DNA of 64,000 nt from Tubulanus polymorphus (Eukaryota; Nemertea; Palaeonemertea; Tubulaniformes; Tubulanidae): assembly GCF_964204645.1 (NCBI RefSeq), contig NC_134035.1, positions 3,114,001 through 3,178,000 of the forward strand, given 5' to 3'. The notes under the pieces were generated by a model. The model was not told where the DNA came from. It saw only the letters and a program-made list of their open reading frames with translations, and searched no databases. A program made the position numbers and the translations under genes. Below, piece after piece: positions 12,487 to 23,573 of the stretch (position 1 is its first letter; each line of letters starts with the position of its first letter).

Positions 12487-12518
12487 ACTTGAACTTGAAC
12501 TTGAACTTGAACTTGAAT
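12487..12518. repeat. (GAACTT)n microsatellite
   Basis: Five head-to-tail ACTTGA hexamers follow two AATAAA motifs (12464, 12481). A hexamer tail after AATAAA can mark the 3' end of a retroelement insertion, but no coding remnant is seen next to it. Confidence 0.7.
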
Positions 12519-12680
12519 TAACATAAGAATGGTTCAAAAAGTGTTGTCAAAACAAACATGGAACTCCCGACACATTCTCGCCGAGATAGCAGTAAATGAC
12601 GAGGTCAAATACGACGAGTAATTCACATGTAATAATCTACCTTCAAATACGAACACCATACATTAACTTGACACATAGGT

Positions 12681-14295
12681 ATGGGTTTGTACGATCGTGT
12701 GATGAACTCGCGGTTTGTGCTGCACACACTGTTAGGGATCGGAGTCGGGGTGCTGATATACAAGTCGAGGAAGGACAGAGCGAGAAGGAATGCCATTCAA
12801 CAAAAACTCAACTCAATATCTCCTGGTATGTGTCTTATATCTATCGTATTCAAGCTTAGTCGCATTAACTGAGTATTTTATCGAACTGTTTGCAGGTTTA
12901 AGTTATAGACAATGCGACGTAATGGAAAGCTCGCTGGACGTCGCTCACCGAGTCGGTGGTCTAATCGACACCAATGTCCTGTTTATCGAATCAGATCGAG
13001 AAATCGGTAAAGAATTGGTGCAGAAATCCGTCGATTTGTTGTGGGATCGTTACATCATGTTGAGGTTAAAAGTCCTAGAGGTGGACACTGGCGCGCGGAT
13101 ACTGCCACGATTTCTGGTAGAAATGGAGCGATCGCCTGTGAAATGTCGAGTCGAATTACGAGACGGTAATGACTGGAAACAGGTGTTTGAGTCGGAGATT
13201 CTACGACCGCTTGACTGCGACGACGGTCCACTGTGGAGAGTGTGCATGCTGAATGTGGACGAGTTCAAGTACGCGTTTGTGTTCACGTTCCATCACGTGA
13301 TCGTAGATGGCGCTTCGATCATGCAGATTTTAACCGAATTCCAACGAAACATAGATGAGTTATTGCGAAAAACTGAACCTCAGGTGCCAGACGACTGCAG
13401 CGATCACAGCCAAGTCATAACACCTAACCTGTCCGAAATGTTGAAGGACGACCCACGTTATGCGTGGTCTATTTCAGACATTGCCCTATTTCGATTTAGC
13501 AAAGCAATGTCCACTCCTGACACCGGTTTTGCCGGCGAACTGAGCCGCACACTTGGACCGAAAGGGTCAATCGAATATAAAACCAGTATCGAAGAGTTTG
13601 AACTTTCCGAAGTAGAATCTTTAACGTTGAGGAAGAAGTGTAAAGAAATGAAATGTACAGTTCATGGCGCTTGTACAGCGGCCGCTGCTTTGGCCTTGAG
13701 GAAATTAGCGCAATTAAACGCTATAGAAGATAAATATCTTACAACATTTCCAACCAGTTTAAACGTCAGTATGAGGAGATATGTGAATGCTGCTATGAGC
13801 GGTCTTTTGGGTGATTTTGTTTCAGTCTTTGCTCTGCCACTTCTGTTAGTGAAGCCCGGCAGCCGAACTCCAGTCGAATTCTGGGAGCTAGCTCGCGAGT
13901 CTACCGAACAGGTTCATCTAAGACTGAACGACGGATTACAGTTTGTCTTCATGAAAATGGCAAAGCTTAAGCGTTATTTCGGATCCGATGGTGCATCTCG
14001 TGAAACGTGGTCCGGCGGCGGTGACCGCCCTCGTTATAACATTTTCAACATATCCAATCGTGGACTGTTCAAGACTGTCCCTGGTGAGCGTGTTACGCGG
14101 ATAACTGGGATATACTGTGCAACTGCTGTTCACGGCAATAGCAACATGGCGAGATTTTCCCATAACGTCGTCTCTTTAGACGATAAGATGTACTGGTCGG
14201 TGAATACTTACCTGAACGTCACGCGTCGAGAATCGGCGAGACAATACGCCGATCTGATCAAATCGATTTTAATCGAAAATATATCTGTTGAATGA
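12681..14295 (+). CDS. Membrane-anchored HHxxxDG acyltransferase-like protein, array copy C
   Basis: Two exons, 12681-12825 and 12896-14295 (514 aa). The anchor exon starts MGLYDRVMNSRFVLH and matches A and B. The active-site motif is HHVIVDG, with Ala to Val inside the variable positions, and the catalytic His and Asp are kept. This copy is the most diverged in the C-terminal part: GLLGDFVSVFALPLLL replaces the GRLGNFIS segment, and it reads SDGASRETW and YCATAVHGNSNMARF. An AATAAA at 14517-14522 gives a good poly(A) signal about 220 bp after the stop. A longer frame that starts at 12790 reads intron 1 and is not the protein start. Confidence 0.87.
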
Positions 14296-15320
14296 GCTTT
14301 GTGTGTGCGCCGTGAATGTCGAAAATGACGGGACAAAACCACGACCAGCGGAATTCTGCAAAATGACAAACCGAATATTATATCGATCTCCCTTCGTTCA
14401 CAGTATTCGGCTAAGACCAGTAAGACATCTGAATACCTTTATCGTTATATGGTTTTATTCGTTGAAAGAAATGTAAATTTGTGTAGTTCCGAAAATAGTT
14501 GTAGTTTAATGAAAGTAATAAAGCGTGCAGAAATTGAATTTGAAATTTTATTTGACCATAGAAATGCTGAAAACCGTAAAATTGTAGTAACAACGCCGTG
14601 GGTTGTCTCACAACCGTTTCGTGCAAAACTAGACAAAATAAATGATAAAATCATTTCTTGCAAACAAGCTTACGATGCCTTTGAAGAGCCTTCACGCGCT
14701 CCTTGGCCAACTCTCACTAACACTAACACTCCGTACATCCTTCCATCAAGGATATCGCGTAGGCTTACTGTTACGTAGATGAACTACATTTGCTACATCG
14801 AAATTGATATAATACACGAACGAAACCATTTTTATTGAAACCTGCTTTTTCATCGATTATACCCACTTGCTGCTATGTACTACACCATCTTCTCTCATTT
14901 GATTGGGCGTCCACTTAATTAAAGGTTTACACGGCAAGACCTCCTGTTAACGATGCCCTTCATTCCCCTCATGACGCACCGTTGCTGCCCTGATTTTCAA
15001 ATGGTTATTCCAAGATAAAACGCGTTACGCCTTAATCGACGTTTTTAGTATGAATGATATCCGCCTCGGTATTGGATCAGCGATCAAACGCGGAATCATA
15101 TCTCATTCTAAAATCACTTCTCATTACGATACAAGCAGTAGCTCAGGACTCGGTTTAGTCATCAGCAGCACATGGTCATCGGATTGATCTTCGTCACATT
15201 TAGGTGTTATAGTTTACTTGATATTCTGGATTAGATTTACTGGTTTTCGACGCTAAGTATTAAAAAAAACATACATATAACGGTATTCTTAGCTAACTAC
15301 TCCAGGGGAATTGTACAGCA
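14296..15320. other. Spacer between the acyltransferase array and the dispanin gene
   Basis: It holds the 3' UTR of copy C, to about 14540. A 109-aa open frame (14449-14778) overlaps that UTR and has no recognisable domain. I see nothing else. Confidence 0.5.
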
Positions 15321-16907
15321 ATGGATGGTAAGTGTTTTTAAAATAGAATTTATGATAGACCCGCATTCCATCGGCATTCCGATTTTATCACGTTTTTACA
15401 ATGAAAATGTACACAGAAACGATGAGTACTCGGTACCATAGAATTCATTTCCAGCTAAAGATGAAACATCTTCCGCGGTAGCGGATGACGCGCCAACAAA
15501 AAGTGATGACGTGGCACTGTCGACAGCAAACGCCCTACAGCCGACAGCGCCCTACGACCAGACGCCAGCGGACGACTTTCTGTCGGTGCTACGACCTCCA
15601 GCCGCCGTCGCGCCAGTAGCTGGTGAAAAACCACCACCACAGCAGCCACAGCAGCAGCCGATCTTCGCTAGGACGAACATCAGTTTCCCGATGTCGAGAC
15701 CTGTAGCAGAAGCGGCACAGCCACCGTCGTATTTCGAAGCCGTAAACGCCGTAGAACCGGGTCGACCGTCGATGACGCCGCATCGCGGGGCTGAATTCGC
15801 GTCCTGGTTGAACGCGGAATGTCCCGGCGACACGCGAGTGAATCCCGACACGAATCGACTAGTAGACGTAAGGAGAATAGATCGTCGTAACTCAGAAATA
15901 CTTGTAAAATGCGTTATAAATTCGAGCTGATAAGCGTGTATCATATCTCATGCATAAAATAAACATTGTTGGCGTAATTGAAGTAATAAAGAGTCATCTA
16001 CAACATCCGTGTTCGTAACAGAAAAATACAAACGTTTTACTATAAGCTCTATTAACATTATTTAGGCCAGACATTCATTTCATGTTACTAACATTGGAAT
16101 TATTTCCCCATTTCAGAACGACTTTGAGAAACCACCCTCGTACGGATGGCTGGCCGGGGTGACGGCTTTATTTTGTTTTTTCGCCGCTATCGCAGCGTGG
16201 CATTATTCGTCGCAGGTATGGTATAGTACAGGTTGGACGATAGTTCAAACTAAATCAAAGAACTAAGATGTTTATAGCCATTAGCGCGGACATGAAAGGA
16301 ACTGTCGGTAAAAAAGAGAGTTGATAATCAGCGCAATGGAACCTTTCCTAATAATGTAAAATTTTCCCATTTATGTCAAATGCGACGACGACTCGAAAGC
16401 GGTTTAGGCGGTCTACGTCCGAATCGACCGAGTGTTGGTCTACTCCCGAGCAATCATTTCAATGATGATTGCTCGTAGCTAACTCAATGCATACAAATGC
16501 ATACAAATTATGTATCAGAAATCTGAAAGTATGCGACGTTTTGAACTGTCTCTATAGCGGACGCATCGTCAGATGTGAGAGAGTCCTTGTATTCTGATAT
16601 TAACTTTTGATTGATAAATTTCATTTCTAATCTTTTAAATTTGTATATAGTTGGTTTCGATCTTTCAATCACTTCTCCACGTCTGAGAGTGTAGGGGGTG
16701 GGGGTGGGGGCTATTCTTCTACTGTACCGCTGATAAACTTCTATATTCATACTTCAGGTTGGGCCCCTGTGGTCTCAGGGACGATACGAAGAAGCTCGCC
16801 GATATTCGAACAAAACCAAGACGATAGCACTAATCGGAATATTCATTGGCTGTGTGATAATCACTGTATTGGGCGTCTACTACGGAATACTGTTCAATGG
16901 GTTTTAG
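15321..16907 (+). CDS. CD225/dispanin-family membrane protein with PPxY motifs
   Basis: Four coding exons: 15321-15327, 15455-15867, 16117-16215, 16758-16907; 222 aa. The N-terminal 140 residues are Pro/Gln/Ala rich and presumably cytoplasmic, with PPSY at 92-95; a second PPSY lies at 146-149. PPxY motifs commonly bind WW domains of Nedd4-type ligases. The C-terminus has two hydrophobic segments (about 150-168 and 196-217) joined by a loop with GPLWSQGRYEEARRYSNK, which fits the G..A...S pattern of the CD225 domain in IFITM, PRRT and TMEM91-like dispanins. Family members are small membrane proteins in vesicle fusion or trafficking; the exact role here is unknown. The start ATG sits on a 7-nt coding exon that joins in frame. 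Exon 2 reads through its donor to a stop at 15930 followed by AATAAA signals, so a short isoform is possible. Confidence 0.84.
15958..15990 (+). promoter_or_regulatory. Two AATAAA motifs in dispanin intron 2
   Basis: AATAAA occurs at 15958-15963 and 15985-15990, 30-60 bases after the stop (15928-15930) that is reached if exon 2 is not spliced at 15867. This could produce a soluble protein of about 161 residues without the CD225 membrane part. AT-rich introns contain this motif by chance, so it is only a candidate. Confidence 0.35.
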
Positions 16908-17767
16908 CCTGAAACTCGAACGCTGGGTAGCGTGTCGTCCATTATTCATTCGATATTATTCACTGGATAATCGTCAATTTCTCATGTCAGTAATCGGAGA
17001 CAGCTGGACGTCAGACAATGAATGATAAAGATGTTCGTCGATCCAGTGAACCTGATCAATTGAGTTCCTGACATTTCTGGATTTCCCGTAATTGGAAATT
17101 ATTTCTCTGTGAAATAATTTCCGAATTTTTCTTAAAATATATACACATCATATATTGAAAAAATGGATTTTGCTAGAAATTAGTGTCAGTCAATTCTGAG
17201 CGAATCGGGCGAGAGAGTGGAACAACCACTGACTAAACTCGGACGCTTCCAGGAATACCCGCCATAGCCTAACAACTTGTACGATGAAAGCCAATCGAAG
17301 ATGATCGAAAATGCTGGTCATTGCAACGATTCTTTTCAAATATTTCTTACTAAAACATGCAAATTACATTTCAGAGACTCAAATATTGTTAATTTGCATT
17401 ACAATAAATTCCTTCACCCATCGCTGCGATGAAATTTCAAGTATTTAACTCAAGATTATTTCTTTGGGATGATGTTTTACGACACGCGAACAATAAAAAT
17501 GTCCTTAATTCGTATGTTTCAGTATTCGATTATCCTTATTCATAAACACTGTGTATTTGCGTGAACCTTTATATTAAATACCTGATAATCTACAGGCGAA
17601 CGATCAATTTATTTACGACTTATTTGACACAAATTTGTACTCGACATATTTTCTCCAATCGTTTTGCTTTACCGAACCACACTAGATGGCGTATGGGCTG
17701 TACATCTCCCTATTGAACACTTTTTTCTATCTCCCATCTGCATCTTTGGAAATGATGCTTGATCTTA

Positions 17768-17862
17768 GAATAGAGATTGACCGAATAGATTTCGTTTGAT
17801 TTGTTTTTCGATTTGGTGCCCCTTACAAGCCCACCCCACACCTGCCGGGAGCGGAAACGGAC
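17768..17862. repeat. Dispersed repeat, GGTG(C/T)CCCTTACAA type, copy 1
   Basis: AGAGATTGACC..TTTCGTTTGATTT..TTGGTGCCCCTTACAAGCCC..GCCGGGAGCG matches 20885-21000 and, on the other strand, 38085-38200. It was seen by direct comparison; the type of element is unknown. Confidence 0.6.
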
Positions 17863-19014
17863 GAAATGATGTTATTAACACGATTCTGATCTGTGACATC
17901 TACACCGGTACGATTCGCAACTTTGAGTGTCGATCCGTTTAACGTTGCTTGGACAGCTAGCCCCCCCCTCCCCCTGCACGTAATGCATTATAAAGTATAT
18001 GTATACATAGATAGAGACTAGGGAAACCTATTTAATTCTACAAAAAGGTAATCATTACGAAAATTGTATATAAACTGTATTGTATATATTTGCACTGATG
18101 ATAACCTAGGTTGCGTTACCCAAAATCAAATGCACTTGGCCAATAATCTTTGTACGACCCCTCAATGCTTCAACTTAGTCAGGGCAAAAAATAATTTCAC
18201 TCTTATCGTTTCTTATCTTATTCATTATTGGAGCGGTCGTAAGATTTCCCGAAATAGTTGGCATACCTCTCTTACAAGGGATCGTCCATTAATGTACGCA
18301 GGCCTGATGGACGACCCCTCAATACAGCGATCCGCTCGATAGTGGAGCGACCAATATTCGCATCAAGGTAATCATTTTTTTATCGTAAAGACCTGAATTC
18401 AAACGATGGGATCAAGTCTAGGTATAATGTTCGTCGCTTTTTTCGTCGAACAAGACAGCTCGAATTCGACAGGAAATTCTATGCTGCCTGTACATAGTCT
18501 TTGTTTCGAAGAACTTGAATCCGTGTCATTTGCATATTTTCAAAAGGTCTATAATCGAGAAAACTGGATCAATGTTTGTAGGCGTTATTGCCCCAGACGG
18601 CGATAGGATATCTAAAAAAGCACGTCGAACATTCGATTCTCCAATCATGAATTCAAGCGCGCGCAGAAAATAAACGAAGAATCTAAATTATACAATGGTA
18701 CAAAGTGGCTTTTGAAGAAAATCATGACCGGGCCCCGTACGAGAACTAGCCGAATGACTATATACACAGGAGGCCCCTAGATTACACAGGGCGCTTATCA
18801 AGAAACTGAAATAAATGGAACACACAGGAATCAACACCCTTCCTACAAAAGTGGTCAAAAGGGGGAAAATATCTAAAGGGGATCGGCCCAAATTAGAATG
18901 CTTCCGGATTAAAGAGGCTTAAATTGATGCACGCCATCTTGAATATATAATACATCACGTGAATTATGAATCTTAACTACAAAAAACAAAACATAAATAA
19001 AAAACAATAAATAC

Positions 19015-19148
19015 CTGGGGCCGGTTGCTCAAAAGTTGGTGAAAGATAACCGACGGATAAATACTATAGTAACAATGTACTTTTGATTGTCACATTTTCC
19101 AACTATCCACTGGTTAACTCTAACCAACTTTTGAACAACTGGCCCCAG
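19015..19148. repeat. Foldback element, GGGGCCGGTTGCTCAAAAGTTGG ends, copy 1
   Basis: The left end CTGGGGCCGGTTGCTCAAAA pairs with the right end ACTTTTGAACAACTGGCCCCAG, and GGATAAATA..TAGT and GATTGTCAC-like blocks lie inside. A sister copy is at 61606-61740 in an NCAPD3 intron. It lies directly next to the foldback at 19149-19253. Confidence 0.75.
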
Positions 19149-19253
19149 GGCCTCGTTTCACAGTTCTGAGTTAAATTTGAAAACATTGAGAACATTGAAA
19201 ATGAACTGATTTTAACTCAGAGTACTCTAACTCACAACTGTGGAACCGGGCCC
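19149..19253. repeat. Foldback element, TTCCACAGTTGTGAGTTA ends, copy 1
   Basis: The left end TTTCACAGTTCTGAGTTAAA pairs with the right end TAACTCACAACTGTGGAACC. A TTGAAAATGAACT core sits near the middle. Sister copies are at about 30037-30120, 51652-51762 and 60148-60240. Confidence 0.7.
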
Positions 19254-20884
19254 AGAGCTCTACATCGCTGCTAAACTGTACAAAAGCAGAATCGATTTCA
19301 AAATTCAAAATTCAATCATTCAACAACCGGTTCAGAGTTAAGGATATAGGAAAAACGTTAGGAAATCAGAAAAAAATAATCAGAAGTCCTAAAAGGCTAT
19401 AAGATTACACATAGAACTCAAATCAAATTTGATTTGAGTTCTATGGATTACAGTATTGTATGTGTCCAATGATTTACCGAACTAAGGCGCTTACAATTTT
19501 CCTTTTTTCAAACAACTTTTTATTTCGATTGAAAAATATGTTTTTTTTTTCGTAAAATGGCTTAACAAAAAAGGGGTTCGCGTGTAAGTATCTTGTTTTT
19601 AGGTTTTTAGGTTTTTACGCAATGAACCGCTCGAGAAATATTGACACAATCCGCAGGCCCTAGATATTCCATGTAATAGCGTGCGCTGGTGAAAATGGAA
19701 AATCCACGATTAAGTTATTTACGCGTACATTCATTTCATTCATCGTGACGACAATAAGAAAGAATGTGTATTCGTCGCGGATAAAGGACACGTCAGTAAC
19801 ACATATTTACGCGTGTGGTACTTCGAGATTTATGGCTGCAGAATACTGCAGTTTCGACGACCAGGGACCCGATTCGATTGAAAGGCGTCTTTATCGAGAT
19901 CTACTAAAAAAAGCAAAGCCAATATACGTAGATCTGAAGATCTATATTTTTCGAACTAAATCCCTCGTTGACGAATCTTTAAGTTTATGCGGGATTTTCC
20001 GCTAATGCCGATCGTCCAATCAAAACGTTTCTTACCGTCAAAACAACGCGCTATGAATAAAACCGAGAAAACCCAAACGCGTCCTTTATCTCAAGGTATA
20101 ACATTTAGCGATCTATAAAATGATAGTCGTATTTCGCGACACTTGAAATAGTCGAAGGGTTTCTCGTATTGTTCGCACGAATGTCGGCACACCTGGTCGT
20201 AACATTTCCGATGCCAAACGCGAAACAATAACAGGTACTGCTGCTGATGCAAGGGCGAATGTATCAAGAGGTAAGCCCGACGGAAGAGCTTACTTCCGGC
20301 ATTAAAGTAATTAACAAAGATGGATGACTTCGAACTCGCTTCAAAATGTCGATCAGATTTCTAAACTAATCATGAAAATGATAATAAATCGGTTTTTTTT
20401 CATACAGCGCTAAATATCATAACGACAGATAAAGATTATTCAACGCTGTAGATAGTCTGAAATAGAATATTCCCTCGAGCTAAAACATCGCAGTTGTAAG
20501 TTTCATTAGAAATAATATGTTTTAAGTATCTTCTTAAAGATTTGAAACGACTTACTCCGAATATTCGGGATATGTTTTGGTAGTAAGTTCCATAGTGTTG
20601 ATTGGCTACCAATAAGAACCGTTGGCTACCATCGAGAACCGTTTTAAGTGTTGATACTGGTATATAAAACTAACCCGTGTAGTTACTTACATTACACATA
20701 CACCAAGTAGTTTTTCAGACGAAAGACTTTTTTCACAAAATGCGAAAAAACTGCGAAAAGCGCTGGTCAAGTGGACCATTAGTTCTATTGGTATATTCTG
20801 ACTTGCTAGTACGCCTGCCCCGGGTTTGAGCACCGGTGAGCGCTAGTACAATTCTTCAGTGGTAGAATTTTCATTTTTTTAAAT

Positions 20885-21000
20885 CTTAAAATAGAGATTG
20901 AACCTGTTATTTATTTCATTGGTAAATTTCGTTTGATTTTTTTTTGAGTTGGTGTCCCTTACAAACTCATCACATTTGCCGGGAGCGAAACAGGAGGTTT
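20885..21000. repeat. Dispersed repeat, GGTG(C/T)CCCTTACAA type, copy 2
   Basis: AGAGATTGAACCTG..TTTCGTTTGATTT..GTTGGTGTCCCTTACAAAC..TTTGCCGGGAGCG matches 17768-17862 and the inverse of 38085-38200. Confidence 0.6.
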
Positions 21001-23573
21001 GATTTTGAAATCGAGATGCCGATACCGATAGATGTCCATATTATATTTAATGTTGCAAGCCAAACTAAAACCTTCAAGTTCTCTTATCGGTGTATATGGT
21101 ATTTATCCACAAAACGATCTGTGCGTATTTTTTTTCTAAATCAAAATACGTGACATACTTCAGAGCTCCACGTAGGATCGCAGTGTGAACAAGTTATATA
21201 GAATCAATAAATCAGTCTAGATTTAGTCTTTTGTTTGTTAAAAAAATTTTTATTTCAATGTCAAAAGGAGGGCACAAATAGATTTTACATAACTGCAAAA
21301 CTAGAGATTCACGCGGTTAGAATGTTGCAGAAATCCATCAAACCAAACGGTGAAATATTATGAAATGCGCATCAGAAATAGTCTTAAAAAAATAGAAAAA
21401 AACGACGGCAAAATGGCGGCTATTGTGACTGTAAAATGCCGTCCAAAAAACGTGCCGCATATTCATGCTATTATTCATTTATTTCATCGCTTTGTATTTG
21501 CTATTCTTATAATAGAACCTAAAGCACTGTTTATGTCATAAAATGTCGAAATATTTCGTCGCGTGTTCAACCGATTGAGACTTTATAATCCAATCCAATG
21601 GCGGATCCATTGGGGGATTCCCACTTTCCTGACCACGTGACCTATTGAAAATCCACGCATCTTATCTACTTTACTGACCTTGGCATATAATGTGCATTAA
21701 AATTGATAAAGATTTACCTAGATTTATCAAAATATTCAAGACACCTATGGCTACGACTATTGAGTGCCCTTTTCATATAAGGCAAACCCCCTTTCTTCCA
21801 GCCTGGATCCAACCCTGTTGTCTGTCTACCTTGAATTCTATAGTCAAAATATCAAAAGCCAGTCGGAAATAAGTTCATCATAAACACGGGGGGCCAAACC
21901 GAGAAAAATCGATCGTTTTCGGCGTTTGCCGCGTTTCTAAGGAAGTGGCTAGTTTTTTTTAAATTCCACTCGAGATAAACACGTTTCGATTGGGCATTTT
22001 TGTTCGCTCGTAAAAATGCACGTGTTCGTCGATACTCGACCGACGCGATCTCTTGTGCGAAGTGCCCGTATAATATTTGACAATGCGGGCAGCGTATCGG
22101 GACACGCGCGCGTCGCCGGCATCGCCACCAACACCGCCGCTACGACGACCAGGGCTCGAACGCGCCATCGAAATACCGGGACTTGTCAACTTCCAGGAAA
22201 CAAGCATACCGCGATGCTTTGCGTGCGTGTACAATAGGCCGAAATAACGCGCGTATAGATAAAGACTCGACATCTAAACGATATCATCATATTGAGTGGT
22301 GGTATATTGTCACCACCGCGGTCACGTTTAAAAGAAATTGAGAAACCTGGAAAAATGTTTGCCCGGACGAACATTTTAAGATGTATACATGCACCAGACA
22401 ATGGACGCGTTTGTTTCAGGGCAGGTGTGACTCTCAAGCGCGCCGGGCCTGCACCGAATGATTTACAATCTTAACGACCGTTTGTCACAGAGTCTAAGAT
22501 TTTTTCGATGATGTCATCACTAAAAGTTTATCGTCATCATCACCTGCCATACTCTTGTTTGATCTCGTATATGTAAACATGTTTGCGTGATAGAGGCGAC
22601 TGCGGTCTTGTTTTCGTGTATTTCGGCGGCGGCGCGCCCGACATTTATTCGACATCGACGTCTCAATGAGCTGTGAGAAAATGTATTTTTACGTTTGTTG
22701 TCTGGGGATGAGGTGAATTTTTGAATCTCAGAAACCGGGTATTAGTTGCGTGAGAACCTTCACAGTGTCTGTTGAGTACCGGTCGAGACACCACGTGCGC
22801 AGAGCCATCATTCGAATTCACTTTTGATAACATGCACTTCCTTGAACCAACTACATGTACTTATACCTAGAATCATGGAAATGATATAACCTCAGTCCTT
22901 GCAAAAATAAAACCAGACTCAAATTGGATATAAAATGAATAAAGTAATTCACTTGTTTCCCGAAAACAGTTACTTTAATCCGATTTAGAATTTAAACTCC
23001 GTCAAACCGTGTAAAAGTGGCGTGAATTCCACGGCTTTGCACCCTCCGGAAGGAGTAGGTTGTGACGAAGACTAGGGGTGCTCCGGTAGAAGGGGGACCG
23101 AGAACACTCTGCCACAATGGCATTTCCAGCGTAAAAAGACGATTCATTGATCTATATCATCGGACACGCAAAGCAAGCCGGGGCTTTGATTTAAGACACC
23201 CGGGTTTGCTTTTAGTATAAGAATGGCTTAACGAATAGGAATACCTTTACATAGGCGTGATGATAATATGTTCAGTATAGGTGTTTGCCTTAACTCGCTA
23301 TAGCGAATGATCGTATCAAACTTTGCGTGAGTAGATGGACGAATATAAGCTAGATTATACGTTCATAGAACTGGTCTCTTCGTTTTAGAGTGCATTTTCA
23401 GAAAATGAGGGGTGAACTATCTATGTAACGTTGACACGAATTTCCGAGAGATTTGTTTTCTTCCGACGAGGCGCCCGATGTTAAGAAGTCGTTTTATCCA
23501 GCGTAAACTAAAACCACTCAATCTCTTATTATCAAAATCTCGTAATATTTGCAGATATTTTTTTTGAAACACG

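Larger units (their letters stand above)
11850..12680. other. Spacer between acyltransferase copies B and C
   Basis: It contains the 3' UTR of copy B, an (AAT)n tract and a (GAACTT)n tract. Part of the sequence (about 12105-12170, ACAGGGTTTTCGTACGATCTTC) resembles the region after copy A (about 9440-9490), so the 3' flank was duplicated too. Unlike copy B, copy C lacks the 500-bp upstream block shared by A and B. Confidence 0.55.
16908..23573. other. Gene-poor region between dispanin and the ETS gene
   Basis: I recognise no gene in these 6.7 kb. The region holds the dispanin 3' UTR, two copies of a dispersed repeat (17768-17862, 20885-21000), two adjacent foldback elements (19015-19148, 19149-19253), and an internal inverted pair at about 19410-19445 (AGAACTCAAATCAAATTTGATTTGAGTTCT). 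A G+C-rich block lies at 22060-22170. Open frames here (for example 18064, 19745, 21350, 21959) lack domains and splice logic. Confidence 0.55.

Noticed and set aside
12790-12895. Longer N-terminus for acyltransferase copy C
   Set aside because: This stretch is the intron (GTATGT..TGCAG), and the homologous introns are present in A and B.
14449-14778. 109-aa frame downstream of copy C
   Set aside because: It overlaps the 3' UTR and the AATAAA at 14517; there is no domain similarity.
19745-20005. 86-aa frame in the gene-poor region
   Set aside because: No family motif, no splice context, and low-quality composition.
21959-22273. 104-aa minus-strand frame with Arg/Gly-rich start
   Set aside because: The GC-rich block makes open frames on both strands; no recognisable domain, so I leave it as unsupported.
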